DNA from: an uncultured Flavobacteriaceae bacterium
Lineage (GTDB): Bacteria; Bacteroidota; Bacteroidia; Flavobacteriales; Flavobacteriaceae
Assembly (NCBI GenBank): GCA_947494715.1
Contig: CANLWG010000008.1
Coordinates: 62,001-126,000 of the forward strand
Reading direction: 5' to 3'
Length of the DNA stretch: 64,000 bases
Part shown: in pieces, positions 52,748 to 60,393 of the stretch
How the letters are laid out: each line of letters begins with the position of its first letter
Position numbering within the stretch: position 1 is the stretch's first letter
Notes under the pieces: generated by a model
Database searches by the model: none
What the model was told of the DNA's origin: nothing
Seen by the model: only the letters and a program-made list of their open reading frames with translations
Position numbers and translations under genes: made by a program

Positions 52748-53083
52748 ATGAGAAAAATTAGTTTAGTATTCGTAGCTGCAATGTTACTGTCCACAGGAAG
52801 TATTTTTGCCAATGGTCCAAAGGAGACCGATCCTGCACAATCCATTAAAACCCAGGTCAAGAAACTTTTGAAAGGGTATGCTTTATCGCCTTCTGAAAAA
52901 GATTTGACGGCTACTATCTTGTTTACGGTAAACAAGGAAAATGAATTCGTGGTCTTGTCCGTAGAGACGGAAGATAAAGTATTGGAGTATTTTGTCAAGG
53001 CCAGATTAAACTATCACAAGCTAGACTCAAAAGAGATTCCTGAAGGTAGAAGGTATACTATTCCCGTTAAGATTGTAAGTTAA
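52748..53083 (+). CDS. Small exported protein with TonB-C-terminus-like fold
   Basis: A 111-residue periplasmic protein. The signal peptide is MRKISLVFVAAMLLSTGSIFA. The mature sequence TATILFTVNKENEFVVLSVETEDKVLEYFVKARLNYHKL followed by EGRRYTIPVKIV has the beta-alpha-beta outline of a TonB C-terminal or energy-transducer-like domain, without a membrane anchor. Similar small proteins are frequent in Flavobacteriaceae, but I know of no function. A bidirectional terminator follows. Confidence 0.75.
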   Translation: MRKISLVFVAAMLLSTGSIFANGPKETDPAQSIKTQVKKLLKGYALSPSEKDLTATILFTVNKENEFVVLSVETEDKVLEYFVKARLNYHKLDSKEIPEGRRYTIPVKIVS

Positions 53084-53093
53084 GGGGCCTATA

Positions 53094-53141
53094 AAACCTC
53101 GGACGTGATGATAATCAAGTCCGGGGTTTGCCTTTATTTTT
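53094..53141 (+). terminator. Terminator between convergent small genes
   Basis: Eleven-pair stem AAACCTCGGAC (53094-53104) / GTCCGGGGTTT (53119-53129) with one G-U pair, 14-nt loop and GCCTTTATTTTT. It overlaps the last codons of the DUF1456 gene and may serve both strands. Confidence 0.6.
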
Positions 53142-53477
53142 GTACTTAACCGGAGTAATGTCCAAATTCTTGGAACCAAACTGCCTCTTTTTAAAAGGAG
53201 GCTTTTTTGGAATATGTTTTTTCTCCTTTGACAAGACCTCACCAGGGTTTTTAGGGTTTTCCTTCGTTCCCCTTAAATGGATTACCAGGCCATTTAAAAA
53301 GTTCCGCAAGATTTGATCTCCGCACTCCACATATTTTGGGTGGTCTTCTTTTCGGAAAAAAGCACCAAGTTCGCTTTTGGATATTTTAAAATCTACCAAT
53401 TCTAAAATTGCAACGATATCATCATCCCGCAACATCAGTGCTACCCTCAATTTTTTAAAAATATCGTTATTGCTCAT
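53115..53477 (-). CDS. DUF1456 (YehS-like) protein
   Basis: A 120-residue cytoplasmic protein. The N-terminal 70 residues (MSNNDIFKKLRVALMLRDDD onward, FKISKSELGAFFRKEDHPKY, DQILRNFLNGLVIHLRG) match the duplicated DUF1456 helical motif of E. coli YehS, here nearly one and a half copies. The C-terminus is a basic, Lys- and Pro-rich tail (KKHIPKKPPFKKRQFGSKN), which could bind nucleic acid. Function unknown. Confidence 0.85.
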   Translation of the reverse strand: MSNNDIFKKLRVALMLRDDDIVAILELVDFKISKSELGAFFRKEDHPKYVECGDQILRNFLNGLVIHLRGTKENPKNPGEVLSKEKKHIPKKPPFKKRQFGSKNLDITPVKYKNKGKPRT

Positions 53478-53610
53478 ACTCCTTTGAGTTTTGAAGGAAT
53501 TGCAAATTAGGGATTCGGTTATTAACCGAAAGGTCTTTCCTTATATTTTATACGAAACTTGTCTTTTTTTTGTTATTATATGGTGTAGGAGCACTCTAAA
53601 TCCTTGCTTT

Positions 53611-54012
53611 ATGAGCAGTTATGAAGAAAAACTGAGTATTCTATCCGAAATGATAGCTTTTGCTAGAGTGGATAAGATCGTTAAGGAGTCCGAGTATAAT
53701 TTTCTCTTGGGCGTTGCCTCCCAATTAGGAGTGGACCGGAAAACCTTCGATGCACTTTTTGAGGCGAAAGCGGAACGGATAATTCCGAACTCTCAAGCTG
53801 AACGAATCCTACAATTTCATAGATTGGTATTGCTGATGAACGTGGATCAGGAGCAAAATGATATTGAGATCAGTCGGCTGCATAATATTGGACTGGGTTT
53901 GGGTCTACCGCCATCTGCTATAGAACAAGTATTGTCCGTAATGCACAAATATCCTGATAAAATAGTACCTCCTGACGTGCTCATCAACATCTTCAAAGCT
54001 CATTACAATTAA
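53611..54012 (+). CDS. TerB-like helical protein
   Basis: A 133-residue all-helical cytoplasmic protein starting MSSYEEKLSILSEMIAFARVD. The acidic-residue and helix pattern (IAFARVDKIVKESEYNFLLGVASQLGVDRKTFDALFE) resembles the TerB/tellurite-resistance fold, often a metal or protein-binding domain. The frame opens at 53491, but the first 40 residues look untranslated and the ATG at 53611 fits the domain start. No other ter gene is in the window. Confidence 0.75.
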   Translation: MSSYEEKLSILSEMIAFARVDKIVKESEYNFLLGVASQLGVDRKTFDALFEAKAERIIPNSQAERILQFHRLVLLMNVDQEQNDIEISRLHNIGLGLGLPPSAIEQVLSVMHKYPDKIVPPDVLINIFKAHYN

Positions 54013-54234
54013 ATACCCTTGCTTTTGTAATTAAATCGAGGTATGGAAACATACAAGACCTTTTCTGCGGTCGTCTCGGTCCGAAATTCGGCATTTCTTT
54101 ACTTAAAAACGAAAAAGCGCCATTATGGCACCTTCTTCAACTGGTTTAATGTCAAAAAGTCATTAATGTTAGGTTGGTACATACTTTGCCTTGTACAGTT
54201 TGAAAATTGTGTATAACCCTATAAAAATAAAATC

Positions 54235-54660
54235 ATGAGTCTAATAAAAAGAAACGACGTTTTGTTCCCTTCCTTGATGAACGAAATTTTTAAACCGGAC
54301 TGGTTTGGAGGTATGGAAAACTACAGTACCAAAATACCTGCGGTAAATATCAAGGAAAATGAGACAGATTATGAATTGGAATTGGCCGTTCCCGGAAGGA
54401 AAAAGGAAGATTTCAATATCGAGATCGATGATAATGTATTGACAATTTCTGCCGAAAAGAAATCCGAAGAGATTAAGTCGGAGAAGAATTATACAAGAAA
54501 GGAATTTGGATTCCATTCATTTAAAAGAGCTTTTACTTTACCTGAAACTATTGATGAGGACAAAATCAAAGCGTCCTATACAGATGGTTTGTTGAAGTTT
54601 ACTTTACCAAAGAAGGAGGAGGCTCTTCCCAAGCCCAAAAGAATGATAGAATTGTCATAA
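54235..54660 (+). CDS. Small heat-shock protein, Hsp20 family
   Basis: A 141-residue ATP-independent holdase chaperone. The alpha-crystallin domain covers about residues 35-130: IPAVNIKENETDYELELAVPGRKKEDFNIEIDDNVLTIS, GFHSFKRAFTLPETIDEDKIKASYTDGLLKFTLPKKE (the GxLxxxxP box reads DGLLKFTLPK). The N-terminal arm is short and Phe/Trp-containing, and the C-terminal tail ends with KPKRMIEL (IxI-like). No CIRCE-type repeat was found upstream. Confidence 0.95.
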   Translation: MSLIKRNDVLFPSLMNEIFKPDWFGGMENYSTKIPAVNIKENETDYELELAVPGRKKEDFNIEIDDNVLTISAEKKSEEIKSEKNYTRKEFGFHSFKRAFTLPETIDEDKIKASYTDGLLKFTLPKKEEALPKPKRMIELS

Positions 54661-54739
54661 AAGATGATAAAGAAATTATGTGATTTCCTGCTCAATAGTA
54701 GGGGAGTTTCATAATGGTTGGTTTAGTTGGTTAGTTGAA

Positions 54740-54775
54740 GGGCGTCCCGTCTTTTTCGGGGCGCTCTTTTTTTTT
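54740..54775 (+). terminator. hsp20 terminator
   Basis: Ten-pair stem GGGCGTCCCG / CGGGGCGCTC (two G-U pairs), 7-nt loop, then nine T. Confidence 0.85.
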
Positions 54776-54963
54776 ACGGATTATTGGATAGAGGAGTGAA
54801 TGGAACTTGACAGATTAAGACGAATTCAAAATTTAGACTTATCTAAAAATAGAAAGTAAATTATTTATTATCAGCTATTTGAATAGTGTTAATTGATTTA
54901 AATATTGATGTAGTCAATATTTGACAATAGCTTAGTGTAAGTTAAGGATTTTAAACCAATTTT
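54776..54963. other. AT-rich gap before the uvrB 3' end
   Basis: The 303 bases between hsp20 and uvrB contain the hsp20 terminator and, after it, about 190 AT-rich bases in which I see no gene, RNA or repeat. Confidence 0.5.
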
Positions 54964-56952
54964 TCAATCCTGTTCTTGTAACATTTTAATTTCATCCCGA
55001 AGTTTTGCAGCCAACATAAAGTCCAATTCCTTGGCCGCTCTTTCCATGGCCTTTCTCTTTTCCCGAATCAATTTTTCAATTTGATCTTTGGTTAAATATT
55101 CCATATCCGGTTCCGCGGCCCGCATGGTTCCCTTTTCAAAATGATAGGTGGAAACTGAGTTCTTGGCCAAGGCACTATCCAAACTTTTGTTCAATGCCTT
55201 TGGGGTGATATTGTTCTCGACATTGTAGGCCGATTGTTTTTCGCGTCGATAGTTGGTTTCGTCAATAGTCTTTTGCATACTCTGCGTAATGGTATCTGCA
55301 TACATAATCGCTTTTCCATTTAAATGTCTTGCGGCCCTGCCCACAGTTTGGGTAAGCGATCTATTACTTCGTAAAAAACCTTCCTTGTCCGCATCCAAAA
55401 TGGCCACTAGGGATACTTCCGGCAGATCCAGTCCTTCCCGTAATAGGTTAACACCTATAAGTACATCAAAAATACCCTTTCTCAGGTCTTGCATAATTTC
55501 TACCCGTTCCAAAGTATCCACATCACTATGGATGTAACGGCATCTAACATCGATTCGACTTAAATATTTGGTCAATTCCTCGGCCATACGCTTGGTAAGT
55601 GTGGTAACCAAGGTCCTTTCGTCTTTTTCTACTCGCGATTGAATCTCCTCGACCAAGTCATCGATTTGATTCAAACTGGGCCTAACATCTATTATGGGAT
55701 CTAAAAGCCCAGTGGGTCTTATCACCTGTTCCACGTATACCCCTTGGCTCAATTGTAATTCATAATCCGCTGGAGTGGCACTCACATAAATCACTTGATT
55801 CTGTAAGGCTTCGAATTCTTCAAACTTAAGGGGGCGGTTATCCATGGCCGCTGGAAGCCGGAATCCATATTCTACCAAGTTTTCCTTCCGTGAGCGATCT
55901 CCACCATACATAGCATGTACCTGTGGAATGGTCACATGGCTTTCATCCACCACCATCAGATAATCGTCCGGAAAATAATCCAACAGACAGAAAGGACGTG
56001 TTCCCGGTTCTCTTCCATCCAGATATCTTGAGTAGTTTTCTATCCCGGAACAGTAGCCTAGTTCCCGTATCATTTCCAAATCAAAGTTGGTACGCTCCTC
56101 CAGCCTTTTGGCTTCAAGAGGTTTGCCTATTTCCTTGAAATAGCCCACTTGCCTTATCAAATCGTCCTGAATTTGATGTATAGCATTTTGCAGCACATCC
56201 TGGGAAGTAACGAACATGTTGGCCGGATAAATGTTCAGATTTTCATAAATCTCCAAAACTATATTGTTAAAAGGATCAAATGCCTCGATTTCCTCTATTT
56301 CATCCCCGAAAAAATGAATTCTAAAAGCATGATCCGCATAGCTTGGAAAAACATCGACAACATCACCCTTTACCCTGAAATTACCATTTCTAAAGTCTGC
56401 GGTTGTCCGAGAATACAGGCTTTGAACCAATTGATGCATAAATTTGGTCCGAGCTATTACTTGATCCTTTTGTATTGAAATTACGTTCTTTTGGAATTCA
56501 ACCGGATTTCCAATACCATAAAGGCAGGATACGGAAGCTACTACCAAGACATCTCTTCTGCCGGATAGGAGTGAGGACGTTGCACTGAGCCGCAGTTTTT
56601 CGATATCCTCATTGATGGAAAGGTCTTTTTCAATATACAATCCGGATGTAGGAATATAGGCTTCCGGTTGATAATAGTCATAATAGGACACGAAATACTC
56701 TATGGCGTTGTCGGGAAAAAACTGTTTGAACTCAGAATAGAGCTGCGCGGCCAAGGTCTTGTTATGGGCCAATACCAAGGTGGGTCGCTGTGTTTTTTCG
56801 ATTACATTGGCCACAGTAAAAGTCTTTCCAGATCCCGTAACCCCTAGAAGTGTCTGATACGGTTCTTTCGCAATGATACCTTCCGATAATTGATGGATGG
56901 CCTCTGGCTGATCCCCGGTAGGCTTGAACTCGGATACGACTTTGAACTTCAT
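54964..56952 (-). CDS. uvrB: Excinuclease ABC subunit B
   Basis: A 662-residue helicase-like subunit of nucleotide excision repair. Walker A GVTGSGKTFT is near residue 38; the damage-probing beta hairpin is YFVSYYDYYQPEAYIP; helicase motifs include VVDESHVTIPQVHAMYGGDRSRK and GLDLPEVSLVAILDADKEGFLRS, with RTVGRAARH-type TQTVGRAARH. The C-terminal UVR domain (KLIREKRKAMERAAKELDFMLAAKLRDEI) contacts UvrC. The frame extends to 56988, but MKFKVVSEFKPTGDQP is the family start. Confidence 0.97.
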   Translation of the reverse strand: MKFKVVSEFKPTGDQPEAIHQLSEGIIAKEPYQTLLGVTGSGKTFTVANVIEKTQRPTLVLAHNKTLAAQLYSEFKQFFPDNAIEYFVSYYDYYQPEAYIPTSGLYIEKDLSINEDIEKLRLSATSSLLSGRRDVLVVASVSCLYGIGNPVEFQKNVISIQKDQVIARTKFMHQLVQSLYSRTTADFRNGNFRVKGDVVDVFPSYADHAFRIHFFGDEIEEIEAFDPFNNIVLEIYENLNIYPANMFVTSQDVLQNAIHQIQDDLIRQVGYFKEIGKPLEAKRLEERTNFDLEMIRELGYCSGIENYSRYLDGREPGTRPFCLLDYFPDDYLMVVDESHVTIPQVHAMYGGDRSRKENLVEYGFRLPAAMDNRPLKFEEFEALQNQVIYVSATPADYELQLSQGVYVEQVIRPTGLLDPIIDVRPSLNQIDDLVEEIQSRVEKDERTLVTTLTKRMAEELTKYLSRIDVRCRYIHSDVDTLERVEIMQDLRKGIFDVLIGVNLLREGLDLPEVSLVAILDADKEGFLRSNRSLTQTVGRAARHLNGKAIMYADTITQSMQKTIDETNYRREKQSAYNVENNITPKALNKSLDSALAKNSVSTYHFEKGTMRAAEPDMEYLTKDQIEKLIREKRKAMERAAKELDFMLAAKLRDEIKMLQEQD

Positions 56953-57137
56953 GTGCTCTTGTTTATTTATTCTTATGGACACATGCAATCTACTATTACA
57001 TCGCCTTTAAAAAATCAGATTTGGACTCGAAGATATTTTGAACGGCCTTTGAATTTTTGAGAAGTGAGTCTCATCGCCTAAAATTACAAAAAGGGCTGAA
57101 ATTAGGGAATGCTTTTTAGAAAGTCTTGAGAATGATC

Positions 57138-58592
57138 TTACCGTTTTAAGGTAAAATGACCTCTTATATTTTGATTGCTGGAAGATACCGCCTTAAACCA
57201 ATAATCGGATGAAGGAAGTGCCTTGCCTCGGTAATTGCCGTCCCAACCTTGCGAGGAAGGGTCTATTTGGGCGAGTAAAAAACCATAACGGTCAAAAATC
57301 CAAATACGATTTACCTTGATCTCGCTATCTTCTCGGGGCACTATGTATTGCCAAAAGTCGTTGATGCCGTCCCCATTTGGGGTAAAGAATTTTGGGAAAT
57401 CGTCCACGGAGAGTTCACGGGCAACAATACCCTCTGTTATGCCACAACCATTTTTATCCCGAACATAAACAATTTGTCTTCGTTCTGAAATATTTGCGAA
57501 GACATTGCTGTTTTGATAGGGGCCATTGGGTTCGTTCAGAACAAACTCATATTCCCCGGAACCACTTACATTTATTCTGATTTCCCTGTTGTTGAAGGGG
57601 CCAGTAATATCAATACCGGTAATCACTGGGGCTTGTGACTGGAAAACGGAGAATTCTTTTGTAGCCGAACATTCTATAGTACTCCCTGCTATGGTTATGG
57701 TGTTGTAAGCTTCATAGCGATATCGACCTATTTCCGGTAAGTTTACCTCCGGACCATCGGAAAGGAAAGTTTCGGTACCATCTGGATGTATTCTAAACCA
57801 TCGGAAACCGTCGGCAATATCCTTTGTAGGAACTCGTGTAGATGAATTTCCTTGGCATATAGAGACTCTATCGGGAAAGTTTATGTCGGGTTTTCGTGTT
57901 ACTAGACCACCTTGTGCGCTATCAAAAAATGGTTCGCAAAAATCCACGCTTTCGTCTACTAAAAAGCTTTCCTCCCTGCAAGGGCCCAAATCACCATTTT
58001 CATTGTAGGGAACAATACCTACATAAATGTTGGTATCAATGGGCAAGCTTAGGGAAGGTTTATAGGAAAGCGTGTTTCCTACATCAAAGTCGGAAAGAAT
58101 GTCCTGTAAACCAGGTGCAGTTCCCATAGATAATCTATAGCCAGTGGCACCATATGCATAATTCCATCGTATCGGGGCATTTGCAGAAACACTTGTCTCT
58201 CCATCCAATGGTTTGCTCAAGGAAGTGCAAGGAGGCGGGGTAGTAATCTCTTCGGTTGTGAAAATCTCACCCGGACAGACCTTTACCGGTTGTCCGAATA
58301 TGAACAACCGTATTGTAACATAAATCGTGGTATTTGAAGGGAGTCCTACCTCGGGCACATAAAAATTGTTTTGCCCGGAAGACCGTCGATTCAAGATATC
58401 CTCTCCACCCGGTGTTGTTCCCAAAGAAACTACATATCCTATAATGCCATTTACCGGGGTCCAACGAATTTCGCTATCAACAGGCACATCGATATTCCCA
58501 TTCTGTGGAGTGCTTATTCTTGGGCAATCCTGCGCAAAAGAAAACTCTCCGAGGAGTAGAAAAAGAAGATATGTTATTATTATTCTGTACAT
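57138..58592 (-). CDS. T9SS type B surface protein with two Ig/FN3-like repeats
   Basis: A 484-residue secreted protein. The signal peptide is MYRIIITYLLFLLLGEFSFAQ. Two repeats of about 95 residues follow (CPRISTPQNGNIDVPV... and CTSLSKPLDGETSVSA...), each with the pattern W, GY..S.GT.PG..DIL and a closing cysteine. A PKD/Ig-like region covers about 215-395. The last 85 residues are the gliding-motility-associated type B sorting domain: FPKFFTPNGDGINDFWQ, IFDRYGFLL, GWDGNYRGK, DYWFK and GHFTLKR. It is exported by the type IX system and held at the surface. Last of three tandem paralogues. Confidence 0.93.
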   Translation of the reverse strand: MYRIIITYLLFLLLGEFSFAQDCPRISTPQNGNIDVPVDSEIRWTPVNGIIGYVVSLGTTPGGEDILNRRSSGQNNFYVPEVGLPSNTTIYVTIRLFIFGQPVKVCPGEIFTTEEITTPPPCTSLSKPLDGETSVSANAPIRWNYAYGATGYRLSMGTAPGLQDILSDFDVGNTLSYKPSLSLPIDTNIYVGIVPYNENGDLGPCREESFLVDESVDFCEPFFDSAQGGLVTRKPDINFPDRVSICQGNSSTRVPTKDIADGFRWFRIHPDGTETFLSDGPEVNLPEIGRYRYEAYNTITIAGSTIECSATKEFSVFQSQAPVITGIDITGPFNNREIRINVSGSGEYEFVLNEPNGPYQNSNVFANISERRQIVYVRDKNGCGITEGIVARELSVDDFPKFFTPNGDGINDFWQYIVPREDSEIKVNRIWIFDRYGFLLAQIDPSSQGWDGNYRGKALPSSDYWFKAVSSSNQNIRGHFTLKR

Positions 58593-58604
58593 CTACTTAA
58601 GAGG

Positions 58605-60341
58605 TTATCGTTTGAGTGAAAAATGTCCTTTTATTTCTCGATTGTCATTTGATTTGGCTTTGAACCAATAATCGGATGATGGGAGAGGTATTCCGTCCAG
58701 ATTCCCGTCCCAACCTTGGGATTTAGGGTCTATTCGGGTCAGTAAAGCTCCCAAGCGATTAAAAATATAAATAGTTTGTAAATCGACTTCTCCAATATCA
58801 ATTAGAGGATCATACTGCCAAAAATCATTGACACCATCCCCGTTCGGTGTAAAGAATTTTGGAAAATCATCTGGGCTTAGGCCGTTGCTCGAGCTACGTT
58901 CAGCGAGTCCACATCCATTCTTGTCCCGCACAAAAATAGTATATGAACCTTGGGGAAGGTTCTCAAAAATATTACTATCCTGAAAGGGACCGTTGGAGGC
59001 CAATGCAAATTCATAGTCGCCAATGCCCTCGGCTTGAACTATAATACGCAATCCATTTGCCTGTTCCGTAACATCAATATTGGATATATTGGGAATCTCG
59101 GAAGAGATTACCGTAAATTCTTTTGAACTTGAACATTCAAAAATGGTTCCCGGTTGGGAGACCGTATTATAAACTTCGTAACGGTAGCTGCCTTCTTCGG
59201 AAAAGCGTACTTCAGATGTTTGTGAGATCAGTGTTTCTGTATCATCTGTGTTTAGCTTATACCAGCGATAACCATCTGCTTGATCATTCGCTGTAATGCC
59301 TACCTGGCCATCATTTAAGCATAGGGAAACGACATCTGGAAAATCTATTTGTGGACTAAAGGAGATAAGTTCTCCGCTAGTTGAATCGATAAACGGGTCG
59401 CAACCTAAAATGGTGGAAAATGATTCTTGAACACATCCCACAGCGTCACCTCCATCATTGAACGGCACTATGGTCACAAAAAATGTTCTTCTAGGCAAGA
59501 AGTCCAAAAGTTCTGCCGTGGTACCGCTGAAAATACCTTTGTCCAAAATATCATTGGAAGTGGGGGAGGTTCCTATAGAAACACGATAACCTTCGGCTCC
59601 GGGTACTTCCTCCCATTCCAAAGTGGATGCCAACGGAACATTGATAGTTCCATCCGGTGGATTGGTAAGTGTAGTGCAATTGGGTATTTCCGATACGGAG
59701 CCGGTTGTAAAACTATAGTCCGGACATGGACCCGGAGCGGGACCATTTTCGTTAAACGGCACTATTCTAACAAAGATTTCCGTATCAAAAGGCAGATTAT
59801 CAGGAGGGTCAAAATTCACGAAAGCCATAATGGTTTCATCAAGAATATCATTTCCGCCTGGAGCTGTGCCTAAGATAAGCCTATATCCAGTGGAACGGGG
59901 TGCGTAGTTCCAAGATAGTTGTGTGCCGATATCAACATCCGTTGCTCCATCCGTGGGCAACTCCAAGGTAGTGCAGGATGGTGGGGTGATAACATTTTCG
60001 GTACTGAAGGCCCCAACATTGCAGATGACGTCCGCCGCATCAAACAAAAAGAGGGTAATAGTTACATAAACCGTGGTATTTTCTGGAAGTCCAAAGGGAG
60101 GCTGATACGTTGTATCGTCACCCACACCGGCACGATCTATAATGTCAACCCCTCCAGGAGCAGTACCCATACTAATAATATAGCTGGTTACCCCATTCAC
60201 AGGGTTCCAAGAAATAGCGGCCTCCACGGGTATATTGTTATCCCCATCCAAAGGACCGGTCAAAATTGGACATGTCAATTGCCCATGGATGCTAAGACCA
60301 CCATATAGGAAACAAATAATGTATAGAGCTTTTTTAAGCAT
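58605..60341 (-). CDS. T9SS type B surface protein with three Ig/FN3-like repeats
   Basis: A 578-residue paralogue of the next gene downstream, 12 nt away. The signal peptide is MLKKALYIICFLYGGLSIHGQ; the frame is open 12 codons further. Three tandem repeats are present (starting CPILTGPLDGDN, CTTLELPTDGAT and CTTLTNPPDGTI), one more than the downstream protein, then the same PKD-like region and sorting domain (FPKFFTPNGDGVNDFWQ to GHFSLKR). The difference in repeat number suggests gain or loss by recombination between copies. Its ligand is unknown; adhesion or glycan binding is usual for this class. Confidence 0.92.
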   Translation of the reverse strand: MLKKALYIICFLYGGLSIHGQLTCPILTGPLDGDNNIPVEAAISWNPVNGVTSYIISMGTAPGGVDIIDRAGVGDDTTYQPPFGLPENTTVYVTITLFLFDAADVICNVGAFSTENVITPPSCTTLELPTDGATDVDIGTQLSWNYAPRSTGYRLILGTAPGGNDILDETIMAFVNFDPPDNLPFDTEIFVRIVPFNENGPAPGPCPDYSFTTGSVSEIPNCTTLTNPPDGTINVPLASTLEWEEVPGAEGYRVSIGTSPTSNDILDKGIFSGTTAELLDFLPRRTFFVTIVPFNDGGDAVGCVQESFSTILGCDPFIDSTSGELISFSPQIDFPDVVSLCLNDGQVGITANDQADGYRWYKLNTDDTETLISQTSEVRFSEEGSYRYEVYNTVSQPGTIFECSSSKEFTVISSEIPNISNIDVTEQANGLRIIVQAEGIGDYEFALASNGPFQDSNIFENLPQGSYTIFVRDKNGCGLAERSSSNGLSPDDFPKFFTPNGDGVNDFWQYDPLIDIGEVDLQTIYIFNRLGALLTRIDPKSQGWDGNLDGIPLPSSDYWFKAKSNDNREIKGHFSLKR

Positions 60342-60393
60342 TTTTACAATTTGACCTTCTTCTATTTCATCCCTCATTACGATTCTTTGCCAT